NCBI RefSeq assembly: GCF_014635825.1
Contig: NZ_BMDO01000002.1
Coordinates: 310,001 to 374,000, forward strand
Length of the DNA stretch: 64,000 nt
Reading direction: 5' to 3'
Origin: Mucilaginibacter galii
Lineage (GTDB): Bacteria > Bacteroidota > Bacteroidia > Sphingobacteriales > Sphingobacteriaceae
Numbering within the stretch: the first letter of the stretch is position 1; each line of letters begins with the position of its first letter. The notes under the pieces are model-generated. The model saw only the letters and a list, made by a program, of their open reading frames with translations, did no database searches and had not been told where the DNA came from. This document shows, piece by piece, positions 50,891 through 60,543 of the stretch. Made by a program: the position numbers and the translations under genes.

Positions 50891-51805
50891 TTAATGAGTT
50901 TTGCGTTTGCCTTCATTATAGCGGCCACGGTAGGCCATTAATAAGTGATCTAAATTTTCATGGTTAATAGCATAGTGGCCTATGTCTATCCTTGTTGAAC
51001 CACCTGCATAATTGTAACGCAATATCCAGCCCATATCGCGCCTGTTTCCGGGGGTTAAATGCTCGTTGAATATAACGTCCCAACTTTGCAGGCCATCTTT
51101 AATGGTTTCGATGCCTTTATTACTCAAAATCATTTGTGGCTTATGTTGAATAACATCTCTGATCATTGTAAATAGGAGATAGAGCATCCAAACCATTATA
51201 CCTATGCCGGGTAAGGCCACCCACTTATCCATCCGTGGGTTGAAAGCGGCCTGCGTAATAAAAAAGCCAATTCCACCTATAACCAGGAAGAATATTATAT
51301 TCAATAACCTAACGGCAGTAGAATAGTAAACTACGGTTTCGGCCGGTACCTCAACATCATCTTCAAAAACATCGGTTCTTTTAAATTTGCTTTGCAGCTT
51401 GGCCCACTGCTCGCGCTCGGTTTTTGTTTGAATAGTTATCCTATCTAAAAAGCTGCCATAGTTTGCATATAAGGCAGCACGCCTTGCAAAGTGTTTAAGC
51501 TCGTGTACGTTGTTAACATTGTTGAACGCCCATAATTTCCAGCGGGTAGTGCGCCTGCTCCAAAACCAAAACGGGAGTAAGTTAAAGGGGATGAATGTAA
51601 CTATCCAGAACAAGCCAAACTTGGAAACAAAGCCAGCATCTTTCAGAGTAGCGTTACTCAAAATGGTAAAAAACATCCACCCTATAAATACGAAAAGGAT
51701 TAGCCCGAAGGTAAAAAGGATGCGCGGAAAAAGCAGTGTGCTTTTACCTTTACGCACAACTTCCATTACTGATAAATTGTTGCTGTTTTCCTGAATTAAG
51801 GGCAT
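50891..51805 (-). CDS. Multi-helix membrane protein, unknown function
   Basis: I do not recognise this 304-residue protein. It has four likely helices in two pairs (about residues 25-48 and 62-80; then about 166-185 and 192-214), separated by a charged cytoplasmic loop (FKRTDVFEDDVEVPAETVVY). The C-terminal end (RIDIGHYAINHENLDHLLMA) is soluble. It could be a membrane-anchored regulatory protein of the PH-domain type. It is the only gene between the BtuF-like and TonB receptor genes. Confidence 0.55.
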   Translation of the reverse strand: MPLIQENSNNLSVMEVVRKGKSTLLFPRILFTFGLILFVFIGWMFFTILSNATLKDAGFVSKFGLFWIVTFIPFNLLPFWFWSRRTTRWKLWAFNNVNNVHELKHFARRAALYANYGSFLDRITIQTKTEREQWAKLQSKFKRTDVFEDDVEVPAETVVYYSTAVRLLNIIFFLVIGGIGFFITQAAFNPRMDKWVALPGIGIMVWMLYLLFTMIRDVIQHKPQMILSNKGIETIKDGLQSWDVIFNEHLTPGNRRDMGWILRYNYAGGSTRIDIGHYAINHENLDHLLMAYRGRYNEGKRKTH

Positions 51806-51827
51806 TTATAATTGCGTAATTAAATCT

Positions 51828-53912
51828 TTATATACCAACACTTAGTCCTGCATAATAGTTTCTTAACGGGGCCGGGTTATAATAACGGTTGCCAACGGCA
51901 TTCAGGTCGTTACCTAAGCTGTATTTTTTGTTCAGCAGGTTATCGCCACCGGCAAAAATATTGAGTTTAAGCTTACGGCTCATATTAATTTGCCAGCCTG
52001 CCTTGGCTTGCAGCAAGTGGTACGAAGCGGCGTAAACCGTATTGGCATCGTTAACCGGCAGGCGTGCGGTATAGTTATGCTGTACAAATAGGTAAATAGC
52101 CTGTGGGAGCCTGAATTGCAGACTGCTCACGGCTACCTGCCTTGGTACGCCCGTTAGGCGATTGCCCGAGTAGTTGGCATTGTTCACTATGTAATCGCGA
52201 AAACTGAAACGGCTCAGCGTAAAGGCTTCGTTAAACTGTATGCCGCGGATAAAGCCGCTGTTTTTAGGCGACATGATCCAACTGGTAAAGTTGACCTCTA
52301 ACCCTAATTGTTTGGTGCCACCTGCATTGATAAAATAAGTGGTTTCGTTAGCGTTTTGCTGACTTACAATGCTGTTGTTTAAGCGGTAATAAAATACTGA
52401 GGCATCCAGTACCATACTCTCATCACGGTTACGCAGGCGGAAACCGGTTTCGTAGTTCCAGCCGTTTTCGGGTTGCAGGCCGGTATTGATAATGTTATTG
52501 GTCGGCCTCACCTCGGCAATGGTTGGCGTAGAGTACCCCCGGCTTACCGAGGCGCGCCAGATAAAATCATTAAAGATCTGATAAGAAAGTGCTACCCTCG
52601 GCATCAGCTGAGGTGTAAAGCTTTTTGTAGCTAAGGCCAATTGATTCAATGGAAAAACGTTCCTGAACTTATACTGGTAATAGTTAAGGCTCAAGGCAGC
52701 TTCTATATTTAAGCGCCGGTACAGGGTGGCCGCATAACGGGTAAAAAAGAAATGCTGGTTGGTATTCACCACATCTAAAGCTTGCGGGTTGCCTTTCGTG
52801 CCTTGCAGGTTATCGTAATTGTTAATGTCGGCATTGGTTTGCTGCCACTCGGCACCTAAGTTTAATTTCCAATCAAGTGTATTGGATGGCAGGCTGTTCA
52901 ATTCAAAATAAGTGCGCCCCCCGTAGGTGTTTTCGTTACGCTGCTCATAATTGGTAATGAAGGGGTTGCCGAAATCAACATGGCTACCAAATATAGTAGC
53001 CACGTTACGGATACGGTTGCTGAAGTGATACTCGTTTACCAAACCACCATACAGCACCTTGGTATTGATGCCTATATTTTGCTGGATGGCCCCGGGCAGG
53101 GTAGCCGTGGCCGGGCGCGATGCCCGCGGGTTAGCAGCTAACTGCGCAAGCGTTAAACCACCAGGAGTTTGGTATTGCAGATCGGAATAAAAGCCCATGG
53201 CTTTTAACTGGTTGCCATTGCCATAACGGTACCTGTCTGCCAGTTGAATATATTGCCGCTGCATATAACTATGGTCGCGGTAGCCATCGTAGCTTTGGTA
53301 GCCTTGGTTAATATTTAATTCGTTGCTGCTCCATTGCTGATGCACTGCTGCATTCTCATGTAGCAAACCGTATGAGCCACCGGTAAAACTGAGGGATGCA
53401 GTGCTGCTATCTGCAAGCCTGCTTACCGGATTAATTAAGACCACTCCACCCGAGTTAGCGCCAAACAAGCTGCCATCGGGGCCTTTAAGCACCTCTATGC
53501 TATTCAAACTTCTAATATCAAGCGCGTTCAAATAGGTATTTCCCCCGGCATCGGTCAGTGGCATTTCGTCATAATATACCTTCACATAGCGCACTCCAAA
53601 CGGCGACCGCAGTAAACTCCCCCTGATAGATAAGCGGTAACTCCCCGGCGTGCGTTCCTCCATCCGTATACCGGGAATGGTATTCATGGCACTCACCAGC
53701 GAATTATTTGGCTGCAAGCTTAATTGTTTGGCTGATAGAACACCCACTGATGCTGGAACGTGAAAAACCTGTTGTTCGCTTAAGTAACCACGCACTGTAA
53801 CCGGCTGCAATTTGCGGGTGGTGTCTCTTTTAATAGTATCGCGCTGTTGCGCCTGAGCTAACAAGCAGGATAGGATAAGTACAGAAAAAATGAAGGTAGA
53901 TGTTTTGAGCAT
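51828..53912 (-). CDS. TonB-dependent outer-membrane receptor
   Basis: A 694-residue receptor (start at MLKTSTFIFS, signal ending AQAQ). It has the plug domain (LVSAMNTIPGIRMEERTPGS, then IEVLKGPDGSLFGANSGGVV) and a C-terminal 22-strand-type barrel ending YYNPAPLRNYYAGLSVGI. It lacks the CarboxypepD_reg domain of SusC proteins, so it fits siderophore, cobalamin or metal uptake rather than glycan import. A BtuF-like gene lies 0.9 kb away on the other strand. The ligand is not readable. Confidence 0.9.
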   Translation of the reverse strand: MLKTSTFIFSVLILSCLLAQAQQRDTIKRDTTRKLQPVTVRGYLSEQQVFHVPASVGVLSAKQLSLQPNNSLVSAMNTIPGIRMEERTPGSYRLSIRGSLLRSPFGVRYVKVYYDEMPLTDAGGNTYLNALDIRSLNSIEVLKGPDGSLFGANSGGVVLINPVSRLADSSTASLSFTGGSYGLLHENAAVHQQWSSNELNINQGYQSYDGYRDHSYMQRQYIQLADRYRYGNGNQLKAMGFYSDLQYQTPGGLTLAQLAANPRASRPATATLPGAIQQNIGINTKVLYGGLVNEYHFSNRIRNVATIFGSHVDFGNPFITNYEQRNENTYGGRTYFELNSLPSNTLDWKLNLGAEWQQTNADINNYDNLQGTKGNPQALDVVNTNQHFFFTRYAATLYRRLNIEAALSLNYYQYKFRNVFPLNQLALATKSFTPQLMPRVALSYQIFNDFIWRASVSRGYSTPTIAEVRPTNNIINTGLQPENGWNYETGFRLRNRDESMVLDASVFYYRLNNSIVSQQNANETTYFINAGGTKQLGLEVNFTSWIMSPKNSGFIRGIQFNEAFTLSRFSFRDYIVNNANYSGNRLTGVPRQVAVSSLQFRLPQAIYLFVQHNYTARLPVNDANTVYAASYHLLQAKAGWQINMSRKLKLNIFAGGDNLLNKKYSLGNDLNAVGNRYYNPAPLRNYYAGLSVGI

Positions 53913-53938
53913 GCAGTGCGAAAATACAAAAGTAGAAG

Positions 53939-54026
53939 CCCCTCCCAAACCCTCCCCGGGCGGGAGGGCTTAAGAAGAGCATATGTTTTAAAGTCTCCCC
54001 TCCCGGGGGAGATTTAGTGGGGGTTT
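53939..54026. repeat. Family C double repeat between TonB receptor and sugar dehydrogenase genes
   Basis: Two arms face each other: CCCCTCCCAAACCCTCCCCG at 53939 in the plus direction and, ending at the stop of the next gene, AAACCCCCACTAAATCTCCC read on the minus strand. GC-rich hairpins lie in both arms. The second arm begins at the stop codon of the sugar dehydrogenase gene. Confidence 0.7.
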
Positions 54027-55347
54027 ACTTCTCCGCACTTACACGCCAGATCTTATTGCCGGAATCATCGGCTACCAACAGCGCACCATCTTTAGCTACG
54101 GCTACACCCACAACCCGGCCATAAACTTCATTTTTGGCCGGGTTGGCAATAAATCCGGTTAGGAAATCTTCGGGCTTGCCGGGTTTGGTGCCGTTAAAAG
54201 GAATAGCTATTACTTTATAACCTACCAGTTTAGAACTGTTCCATGAACCATGCTGGCCAATAAAAGCAGCGTTCTTATACTTGGCGCCAAAAGCGTCGCC
54301 ACCGTAAAAAGCTAATCCTAACGATGCCGTGTGAGGACCTAAAGCCACATCAGGCACCAGGGTTTGCTTAACCAGGTCGGGGCGTTCGCCTTTGCGACGT
54401 GGATCTTCGTGGTTGCCAAAGTAGGCGTAAGGCCAGCCATAAAAGCCGCCTTCTTTAACGCTGGTCAGGTAATCGGGCACCAGCATATCGCCCAGTTCAT
54501 CGCGTTCGTTAACGGCTGTCCAGATGGTATTGGTGCCGGGGAAGAAGGCTATGCCAACCGGATTCCGTAATCCGCTGGCATAGATTTTTTCATTTGAGCC
54601 ATCCAAATTGATCACTAAAATGTTGGCACGCCGAGCCTCGTTGGCAATACCGTGTTCGGCTACATTACTGCCCGATCCTACGGTGATGTATAACTTAGTA
54701 CTGTCTTTACTCACCAATAGGTTACGTGTCCAGTGATTATTATAACCACCGGCAGGCAGTTTCAGCACACGTTCGCCAGCAGCGGTAATGCGGGTATCGC
54801 CAGTGGAGTAAGGGAAACGCCATAAGCCGTCGGTATTACCTACATAAAAGTATTTACCTACAATAGCCATCCCGAAGGGGCGATTTAAGCCTGAAAGGAA
54901 TAAGCCTTTATTGTCTACCACGCCATCGCCGTTACTATCTCTGAAAATAACAATGCTGTTAGGGCTTTCGCCCATGTTTTGCGACTCGGTTTTACCGGCT
55001 AATTTAGATTTGACTTTTTCCAGTCCTTTAGCCTCGGTGGTAGCCTGTGCGGCAAAAACATCGCCGTTGGGGGCTACATAAATGTTACGTGGGTTGTTTA
55101 GTCCTTCGGCATATAAACTAACTTTAAAGCCTGCCGTTGCGGTAGGGGTTTTACCCTTGGGCCAGCCAATAACTTTACAGAATACTGCCGAAGACTTGGT
55201 TTCGAACGGTGCGGGTAGATCTACCTGCTGACCAACGTTATCGGCAATCGTATCGGCTTTAGAAGGGTCGGGTTTCTGTTTTTGCTGGCAGCTTGTTAAA
55301 GCTAGCGAACCTGCTATAATAACGGAAAAGTAATGGAGAAACTTCAT
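54025..55347 (-). CDS. PQQ-dependent sugar dehydrogenase, sorbosone dehydrogenase family (lipoprotein)
   Basis: A 440-residue six-bladed beta-propeller with a lipobox (SLALTSCQQ). Blades show NPRNIYVAPNGDVFAAQA, HWTRNLLVSKDSTKLYITVG, YASGLRNPVGIAFFPGTNTI and VAVAKDGALLVADDSGNKIW. It resembles the L-sorbosone dehydrogenase group, which binds pyrroloquinoline quinone. PQQ binding would need the conserved His and Arg; they look present but cannot be checked. It would sit on the periplasmic side of the envelope and oxidise an aldose or related compound. Confidence 0.85.
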   Translation of the reverse strand: MKFLHYFSVIIAGSLALTSCQQKQKPDPSKADTIADNVGQQVDLPAPFETKSSAVFCKVIGWPKGKTPTATAGFKVSLYAEGLNNPRNIYVAPNGDVFAAQATTEAKGLEKVKSKLAGKTESQNMGESPNSIVIFRDSNGDGVVDNKGLFLSGLNRPFGMAIVGKYFYVGNTDGLWRFPYSTGDTRITAAGERVLKLPAGGYNNHWTRNLLVSKDSTKLYITVGSGSNVAEHGIANEARRANILVINLDGSNEKIYASGLRNPVGIAFFPGTNTIWTAVNERDELGDMLVPDYLTSVKEGGFYGWPYAYFGNHEDPRRKGERPDLVKQTLVPDVALGPHTASLGLAFYGGDAFGAKYKNAAFIGQHGSWNSSKLVGYKVIAIPFNGTKPGKPEDFLTGFIANPAKNEVYGRVVGVAVAKDGALLVADDSGNKIWRVSAEK

Positions 55348-55442
55348 AGTAAATGATTAATAATTCTATGAAAATTAACCTTTTAGATAATTTATTGTTT
55401 TGAAGGAGAGTTTAAATCGTCTAAAACTTTAGTAATAATCTT

Positions 55443-55478
55443 AAAGTCCTCCCTCCCAGGGAGGATTAGGAGGGGCTC
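55443..55478 (-). repeat. Family C repeat at the flavin reductase stop codon
   Basis: AAAGTCCTCCCTCCCAGGGA opens the plus-strand reading. Read on the minus strand, the stop codon is followed by AGAGCCCCTCCTAATCCTCC, the same pattern as the other copies. Confidence 0.65.
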
Positions 55479-55479
55479 T

Positions 55480-56001
55480 TTAAAATTTAACAAACTTTTC
55501 TACCTGCTCATCCACAAACTTCATGGTTTTAACTTCAAACAGGTTGTCTTCCGCATTCATCTCTTTACGTATCAACGGAATGTGGATGCGAAGCGGCAAT
55601 ACATGCATATGCAGGTAGCTGCAAACGCCGGCAAAATGGTCAATACCACGAATGTTTCCATAGGTGCCCGATGATAGGCCTACCAGCGCTGCCTTTTTAT
55701 CGTAAAAACTATCAGGAAAAGTACAAGCATCTACAAATGCTTTAAGTACACCCGGAAAACTGCCGTTGTATTCGGGTATAATAAACAGGAATTTTTTTGT
55801 GGCGTTTATTAGTTGCTGGATAGGTTCAAACCCGGAGCTGCGGCTGCCAAACATATCGGTTTGAATAAAGTTGGGAGGTAAATCCATAAGCGAGAGTACC
55901 TTGGCCTCTAAACCTTTATTTAACAGTAGCTTTTGATAATATTTAGCTAATTTTAGAGTTGAACTACCGGGACGGTTAGTAGAGGCTACGATGGTGATCA
56001 T
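55480..56001 (-). CDS. NAD(P)H-dependent FMN reductase
   Basis: A 173-residue flavodoxin-fold reductase of the NADPH-dependent FMN reductase family. The FMN-binding start is VASTNRPGSSTLKLAKYYQK. The central IIPEYNGSFPGVLKAFVDAC is typical, and GLSSGTYGNIRGIDH lies in the third loop. It uses NAD(P)H to reduce flavins or quinones, or chromate in some relatives. It is transcribed toward the sorbosone-dehydrogenase gene, with a family C repeat between them. Confidence 0.88.
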   Translation of the reverse strand: MITIVASTNRPGSSTLKLAKYYQKLLLNKGLEAKVLSLMDLPPNFIQTDMFGSRSSGFEPIQQLINATKKFLFIIPEYNGSFPGVLKAFVDACTFPDSFYDKKAALVGLSSGTYGNIRGIDHFAGVCSYLHMHVLPLRIHIPLIRKEMNAEDNLFEVKTMKFVDEQVEKFVKF

Positions 56002-56161
56002 TTAAAAAAGTGTTTATAAGTTACACGAACATGCCGGGCTGCCTAATTGTTTAAATTCGTATCTTTATCCCCTGGTTGGCACGGAGCGAAAGTAGAAAAA
56101 TTTACCTTCACTTCGGGTTAACGTGTAAGGTGTGGGCGTAGTAAAATTTGAGGTATCAAAA

Positions 56162-56965
56162 ATGAGTAAAATAATTGCTTTGGCTAATCAAAAAGGTGGG
56201 GTAGGTAAAACTACATCATCTATAAATCTGGCTGCAAGTTTAGCTGTATTAGAATATAAAACACTGTTGGTTGATGCAGATCCGCAGGCCAACTCCACCT
56301 CAGGTATAGGCTTCGATCCGCGTACCATAAAGAACAGCATTTACGAGTGCATCATTAACCAGATTGACCCGGCCGAGGCTATCCAGAAAACGGAAACCCC
56401 TAATCTGGATCTTTTGCCTGCGCATATTGACCTGGTAGGTGCCGAAATTGAGATGATCAATTTAACCGACCGCGAGTACAAAATGAAAGCCATTTTGGAT
56501 AAAATTCGTGATCAGTACGATTTCATCATCATCGATTGTTCGCCATCCCTGGGTTTAATCACCATCAATGCTCTAACTGCGGCCGATTCCGTGATCATCC
56601 CCGTACAATGCGAGTACTTTGCATTGGAGGGTTTGGGTAAATTGTTGAACACCATTAAAATTGTTCAAAACCGTTTGAATCCGCAACTGGATATTGAAGG
56701 CATTTTGTTAACCATGTACGATGTACGCCTGCGCCTGTCTAACCAGGTGGTTGAAGAAGTGCGCACGCATTTTGAAGACCTGGTTTTCGACACTATTATA
56801 CAGCGTAATACTCGTTTAAGTGAGGCGCCAAGCTTTGGCGTATCGGTTATTATGCACGATGCTACCTGCAAGGGTGCGGTTAATTATTTGAACCTGGCAA
56901 GAGAGATCATCCGTAAAAACGGATTAACGCAAACATCGGGTAAGGCAACACCTGCAGCAGTTTAA
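56162..56965 (+). CDS. parA: Chromosome partitioning ATPase ParA
   Basis: This Walker-type ATPase moves and segregates chromosomal origins together with ParB. The deviant Walker A loop KGGVGKTT is at residues 11-18 (start at MSKIIALANQ; the longer frame from 56132 is unlikely). FIIIDCSPSLGLITINALTA and VQCEYFALEGLGKLLNT are the Walker B and signature segments. ParB follows 7 bp downstream, the normal arrangement. I found no parS site (TGTTTCACGTGAAACA-like) in the window. Confidence 0.97.
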   Translation: MSKIIALANQKGGVGKTTSSINLAASLAVLEYKTLLVDADPQANSTSGIGFDPRTIKNSIYECIINQIDPAEAIQKTETPNLDLLPAHIDLVGAEIEMINLTDREYKMKAILDKIRDQYDFIIIDCSPSLGLITINALTAADSVIIPVQCEYFALEGLGKLLNTIKIVQNRLNPQLDIEGILLTMYDVRLRLSNQVVEEVRTHFEDLVFDTIIQRNTRLSEAPSFGVSVIMHDATCKGAVNYLNLAREIIRKNGLTQTSGKATPAAV

Positions 56966-56972
56966 TTATTCA

Positions 56973-57908
56973 ATGAGCGTAGAAAAAAAGAAAGCATTAG
57001 GTAAAGGGCTAAGCGCCCTGCTGAATGATTCGCCGAGCGTTAATACGCAAAAGAATTATAATTCGGTGGAAACTGATGGGCGTGCCAATAATAATAGTAA
57101 CGGTAATAACGGCGGCGGCATGGGCTCGGTTAACGAAATCCGTATTGCCGAAATAGAGATCAACCCTTTTCAGCCCCGAACCGATTTTGACGAGCAAGCG
57201 CTCATTGAACTGGCCGAGTCTATTAAATTGCAGGGCTTAATACAACCCATTACCGTTAGGCGCGTTAACTCGCATTCGTACCAGCTAATATCGGGCGAAC
57301 GCCGTTTGCGTGCCTGTAAAAGGGCAGGGTTGAATACTATACCCGCTTATATACGTACCGCTAACGACCAGCAAATGCTGGAAATGGCCCTGATAGAAAA
57401 CATTCAGCGCGAAAACCTGAACGCTATGGAAGTAGCCCTGAGCTTTCAGCGCATGCTGGATGAATGCGGCCTGAAACAGGAGCAGTTAGGTGAACGCGTA
57501 AGCAAGAACCGCAGCACAGTAAATAACTACCTGCGTTTGCTTAAACTTCCGCCAAGCATTCAGGCTTCCATCCGCGATGGTGACATTAGCATGGGGCATG
57601 CGCGTGCGCTCATCACTATCGAAGATCCTATTAAACAAGTACACCTGCACCAATTAATTTTGCAGCAAAACCTATCGGTACGTAAGGTAGAAGAAATGGT
57701 GCGCAACCTGCAGAACGGAACGCCTAAAAAGGAGGAACGTAAGCCCGAACCTGTTCCTTTCCAAATACAGAAGATCCAAGATGACCTGGCTTCAAAATTC
57801 AGTACCAGGGTAAAGTTAAAGGTAAGTAACAAGGGTGCGGGCAGTATTGAAATCCCGTTCTTATCGCAAGACGATTTGAATCGTATTTTGCAAATGCTCG
57901 ATTGGTAA
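56973..57908 (+). CDS. parB: Chromosome partitioning protein ParB
   Basis: A 311-residue ParB. The N-terminal ParA-stimulating peptide KKALGKGLSALLND is present. The ParB/Srx nuclease-like domain (IEINPFQPRTDFDEQAL, then ISGERRLRACKRAGLNTIPA) and the helix-turn-helix (SKNRSTVNNYLRLLKLPP, with GDISMGHARALI) follow. A C-terminal dimerisation region ends DLNRILQMLDW. It binds parS and loads on DNA using CTP in relatives. It is in the parA operon. Confidence 0.97.
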   Translation: MSVEKKKALGKGLSALLNDSPSVNTQKNYNSVETDGRANNNSNGNNGGGMGSVNEIRIAEIEINPFQPRTDFDEQALIELAESIKLQGLIQPITVRRVNSHSYQLISGERRLRACKRAGLNTIPAYIRTANDQQMLEMALIENIQRENLNAMEVALSFQRMLDECGLKQEQLGERVSKNRSTVNNYLRLLKLPPSIQASIRDGDISMGHARALITIEDPIKQVHLHQLILQQNLSVRKVEEMVRNLQNGTPKKEERKPEPVPFQIQKIQDDLASKFSTRVKLKVSNKGAGSIEIPFLSQDDLNRILQMLDW

Positions 57909-57909
57909 A

Positions 57910-58596
57910 ATGAACAGACATTTCATCATATTATGTTTACTCATCTTTTTTGCAGGTACGGCTTGTGCCCAAAAAATCGACACTGCAAAAACCACACGTA
58001 AAGATAGCCTTAACCGGGTAAAGGATTCTATAACCTCGAAACCGGTTATCCCTAAGGTGCTTAGTAAAAAAAATACTAAAAAATATAATCCCGATAGTAC
58101 GCACAGTCCGGGGCTGGCCTTTAAGCGTTCGGCCATAATACCAGGCTGGGGGCAGTTATATAACCACCGCTGGTGGAAAGTGCCAATTGTATATACCGGG
58201 CTGGGTTTATTAGGGTCGGCTATTATATACAATCAAAAATATTATAAGCAATACTTGAGGATTTACAACCTTAAAAGGAATGCACAACAACCCGACGACG
58301 GCGACTCGGCGGAAATAAAAAAACTGTATTCAGACCTGGCCGGCGTAAGTACCACGGCTATTGAAGGTGCTGTAAACGGTTACCAGCGTAACATGCAGCT
58401 AAGCATATTGGGTGTGATAGGCGCATGGGGCATACAAATGATTGATGCTTATATTGATGCTAAGTTTATACACTCTTATACCATGGATAGGGACCTGAGT
58501 TTTAAGGTGAGTCCGGGTATAAATGCATCGCCTCTTTATGCAGGCGGTACCATGGCGGTTATGCCGGTTATAAAACTTACCTTTACGCTTAAGTAA
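57910..58596 (+). CDS. DUF5683 domain membrane protein
   Basis: A 228-residue secreted or membrane protein with a signal ending AGTACAQ, followed by a lysine/serine-rich stretch. The conserved core includes RSAIIPGWGQLYNHRWWKVP and a hydrophobic segment (IVYTGLGLLGSAIIYNQKYY). Family DUF5683 has no known function, but it is found between parB and dapB in many Bacteroidota, as here. Spacings are 1 bp to parB and 42 bp to dapB, so it is in the same operon. Confidence 0.9.
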   Translation: MNRHFIILCLLIFFAGTACAQKIDTAKTTRKDSLNRVKDSITSKPVIPKVLSKKNTKKYNPDSTHSPGLAFKRSAIIPGWGQLYNHRWWKVPIVYTGLGLLGSAIIYNQKYYKQYLRIYNLKRNAQQPDDGDSAEIKKLYSDLAGVSTTAIEGAVNGYQRNMQLSILGVIGAWGIQMIDAYIDAKFIHSYTMDRDLSFKVSPGINASPLYAGGTMAVMPVIKLTFTLK

Positions 58597-58638
58597 ACCA
58601 AAAATCAACCTTTAACCATCGTATAAGAGCTTAAAATA

Positions 58639-59391
58639 ATGAAAATAGCATTGTTTGGTTACGGCAAAATGGGCAAGATCATTGAAAAGATCGCGCTTGA
58701 CCGCCGGCACGAAATTGTATTAAAGATAGACCGCGATAACCAGCACGAGGCCACGCCCGAAAACCTGCAAAAGGCCGATGTGGTGATTGAGTTTAGCACA
58801 CCAGCTTCGGTAATAAGCAACATAATTACCTGTATGGAAGCCGGTGTACCTATGGTTGTAGGTACCACAGGCTGGTACGAGCACTTAGAAGAAGTAAAGC
58901 AGCAATGCCTCGACAGCAACAGTACGGTGATGTACGGCTCTAACTACAGCGTTGGCGTAAATATCTTCTTCCACATTAACCGTTTGCTGGCTAAGGTGAT
59001 GAACAATTACCCGTATTACGAAGTACAGGTAGAAGAAATACACCATACCCAAAAGCTCGATTCGCCAAGCGGTACGGCTATTACCATTGCCGAAGGGATA
59101 CTGGAAGGCATTGAAGCCAAGAAGGAATGGAAAAATATCCTGATCAGCGATACCGGCGAAGCGGCCGATGATAACCTGAAATCAAATGAACTGCTGATAG
59201 AATCGCACCGGATAGAGAATGTACCGGGCACCCATACTGTGGTGTACGACTCGGAAGTGGATACCATTGAATTTAAACACACCGCTCACAACCGCAACGG
59301 CTTTGCCTTAGGCGCCGTGTTGGCTGCCGAATGGCTAAAAGATAGAAAAGGATTTTACCAGGTAACAGATATGTTTACCTTTAACGCCTGA
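58639..59391 (+). CDS. dapB: 4-hydroxy-tetrahydrodipicolinate reductase
   Basis: It makes tetrahydrodipicolinate with NAD(P)H, in the lysine and diaminopimelate pathway that feeds peptidoglycan. The N-terminal MKIALFGYGKMGKIIEKIAL is the dinucleotide-binding site. VEEIHHTQKLDSPSGTAITI is the signature with its catalytic His-His and Lys. Length 250 is typical. It lies in the parA-parB-DUF5683 operon, 30 bp before lepB, and works downstream of asd. Confidence 0.96.
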   Translation: MKIALFGYGKMGKIIEKIALDRRHEIVLKIDRDNQHEATPENLQKADVVIEFSTPASVISNIITCMEAGVPMVVGTTGWYEHLEEVKQQCLDSNSTVMYGSNYSVGVNIFFHINRLLAKVMNNYPYYEVQVEEIHHTQKLDSPSGTAITIAEGILEGIEAKKEWKNILISDTGEAADDNLKSNELLIESHRIENVPGTHTVVYDSEVDTIEFKHTAHNRNGFALGAVLAAEWLKDRKGFYQVTDMFTFNA

Positions 59392-59421
59392 TTAATTTAG
59401 GCTTACTCTTATAAAGAAATT

Positions 59422-60528
59422 ATGAATTGGAAATTCTGGGACAAAAAAGATAAAAACGAGCCCAAAAAGAAGAAGAGCGCTGCCCGTGAGTGGACCGACG
59501 CCATCATATTTGCTGTTATTGCCGCTACGCTCATCCGTACTTTTTTTATTGAGGCATACACCATTCCCACCGAATCAATGGAACGGTCGTTATTAGTGGG
59601 CGACTTTTTGTTTGTGAGTAAGGTAAACTACGGTGCGCGTACACCCATGACGCCCATTGCTTTTCCGTTTGCACATCATACCATGCCTATTACCGGCACA
59701 AAAGCTTATTGGGACGGTGTAAAACTGCCTTACTATCGCCTGCCTGGTTTCAGCGCTATTAAAAAAGGCGATGTGGTGGTGTTTAATTATCCTATGGAAG
59801 CCGATGAGCCTTTTAACCGCCCGGTAGACAAACGCGAGAACTATATTAAACGTTGCCAGGGTACGCCCGGCGATACTTTGTCTATAGCCGATGCCCAGGT
59901 ATTTGTAAACGGTAAGGCTAACCAAGCCCCGCCTGAAGCACAGATCAACTACGAGGTAACTACCGATGGTTCAATGGTGAATTCCAAAACATGGGAAGAA
60001 CTGCACGTAACCCTGCCCGATCAAAGCCCATACTATACCATGACCGCCGCCTCGGCCGCAGCCTTGAAGAAATTTAGCAATATTACCCAGGTAAAAGCGC
60101 ATATAACTCCTAAAGATTCTATTGGCGATGGTGGTGCGGTATTCCCGTACGATCCTCATTATGCCAAATGGAACCAGGATAACTATGGCCCTATTATCAT
60201 TCCTAAAAAAGGATGGACGGTTAAGTTAGATAGCTTATCGTTGCCTTTTTACAAACGTGCCATTACCGTTTACGAAGGCAATAAATTGGAGTTGAAAGGT
60301 AAAGACGTTTACATTAACGGTACCAAGGCCGATAGCTATACCTTTAAAATGAATTACTATTGGATGATGGGTGATAACCGTCATAACTCTTACGATTCGC
60401 GCTTTTGGGGTTTTGTACCCGAAGACCACATCGTGGGTAAAGCCATTTTTGTATGGATGAGTTGGGACGACAATGCCTCCTTCCTGCACAAGATCAGGTG
60501 GAGCCGCTTGTTTATGGGCATCCACTAA
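59422..60528 (+). CDS. lepB: Signal peptidase I
   Basis: This membrane protease removes signal peptides from exported proteins. The 368-residue sequence has an N-terminal helix, then the catalytic S52 in YTIPTESMERSLLVGDF and K143 in YIKRCQGTPGD. GDNRHNSYDSRFWGFVPEDH is the box E segment. A long insert (about residues 160-310, rich in Pro and Lys) follows the first active-site block and makes it longer than E. coli LepB; this is common in Bacteroidota. It ends the parA operon. Confidence 0.96.
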   Translation: MNWKFWDKKDKNEPKKKKSAAREWTDAIIFAVIAATLIRTFFIEAYTIPTESMERSLLVGDFLFVSKVNYGARTPMTPIAFPFAHHTMPITGTKAYWDGVKLPYYRLPGFSAIKKGDVVVFNYPMEADEPFNRPVDKRENYIKRCQGTPGDTLSIADAQVFVNGKANQAPPEAQINYEVTTDGSMVNSKTWEELHVTLPDQSPYYTMTAASAAALKKFSNITQVKAHITPKDSIGDGGAVFPYDPHYAKWNQDNYGPIIIPKKGWTVKLDSLSLPFYKRAITVYEGNKLELKGKDVYINGTKADSYTFKMNYYWMMGDNRHNSYDSRFWGFVPEDHIVGKAIFVWMSWDDNASFLHKIRWSRLFMGIH

Positions 60529-60543
60529 GAAGAATTGAACTTT

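Noticed and set aside
56002..56161. parS site next to parA
   Set aside because: I searched by eye for a TGTTTCACGTGAAACA-type palindrome and found none.
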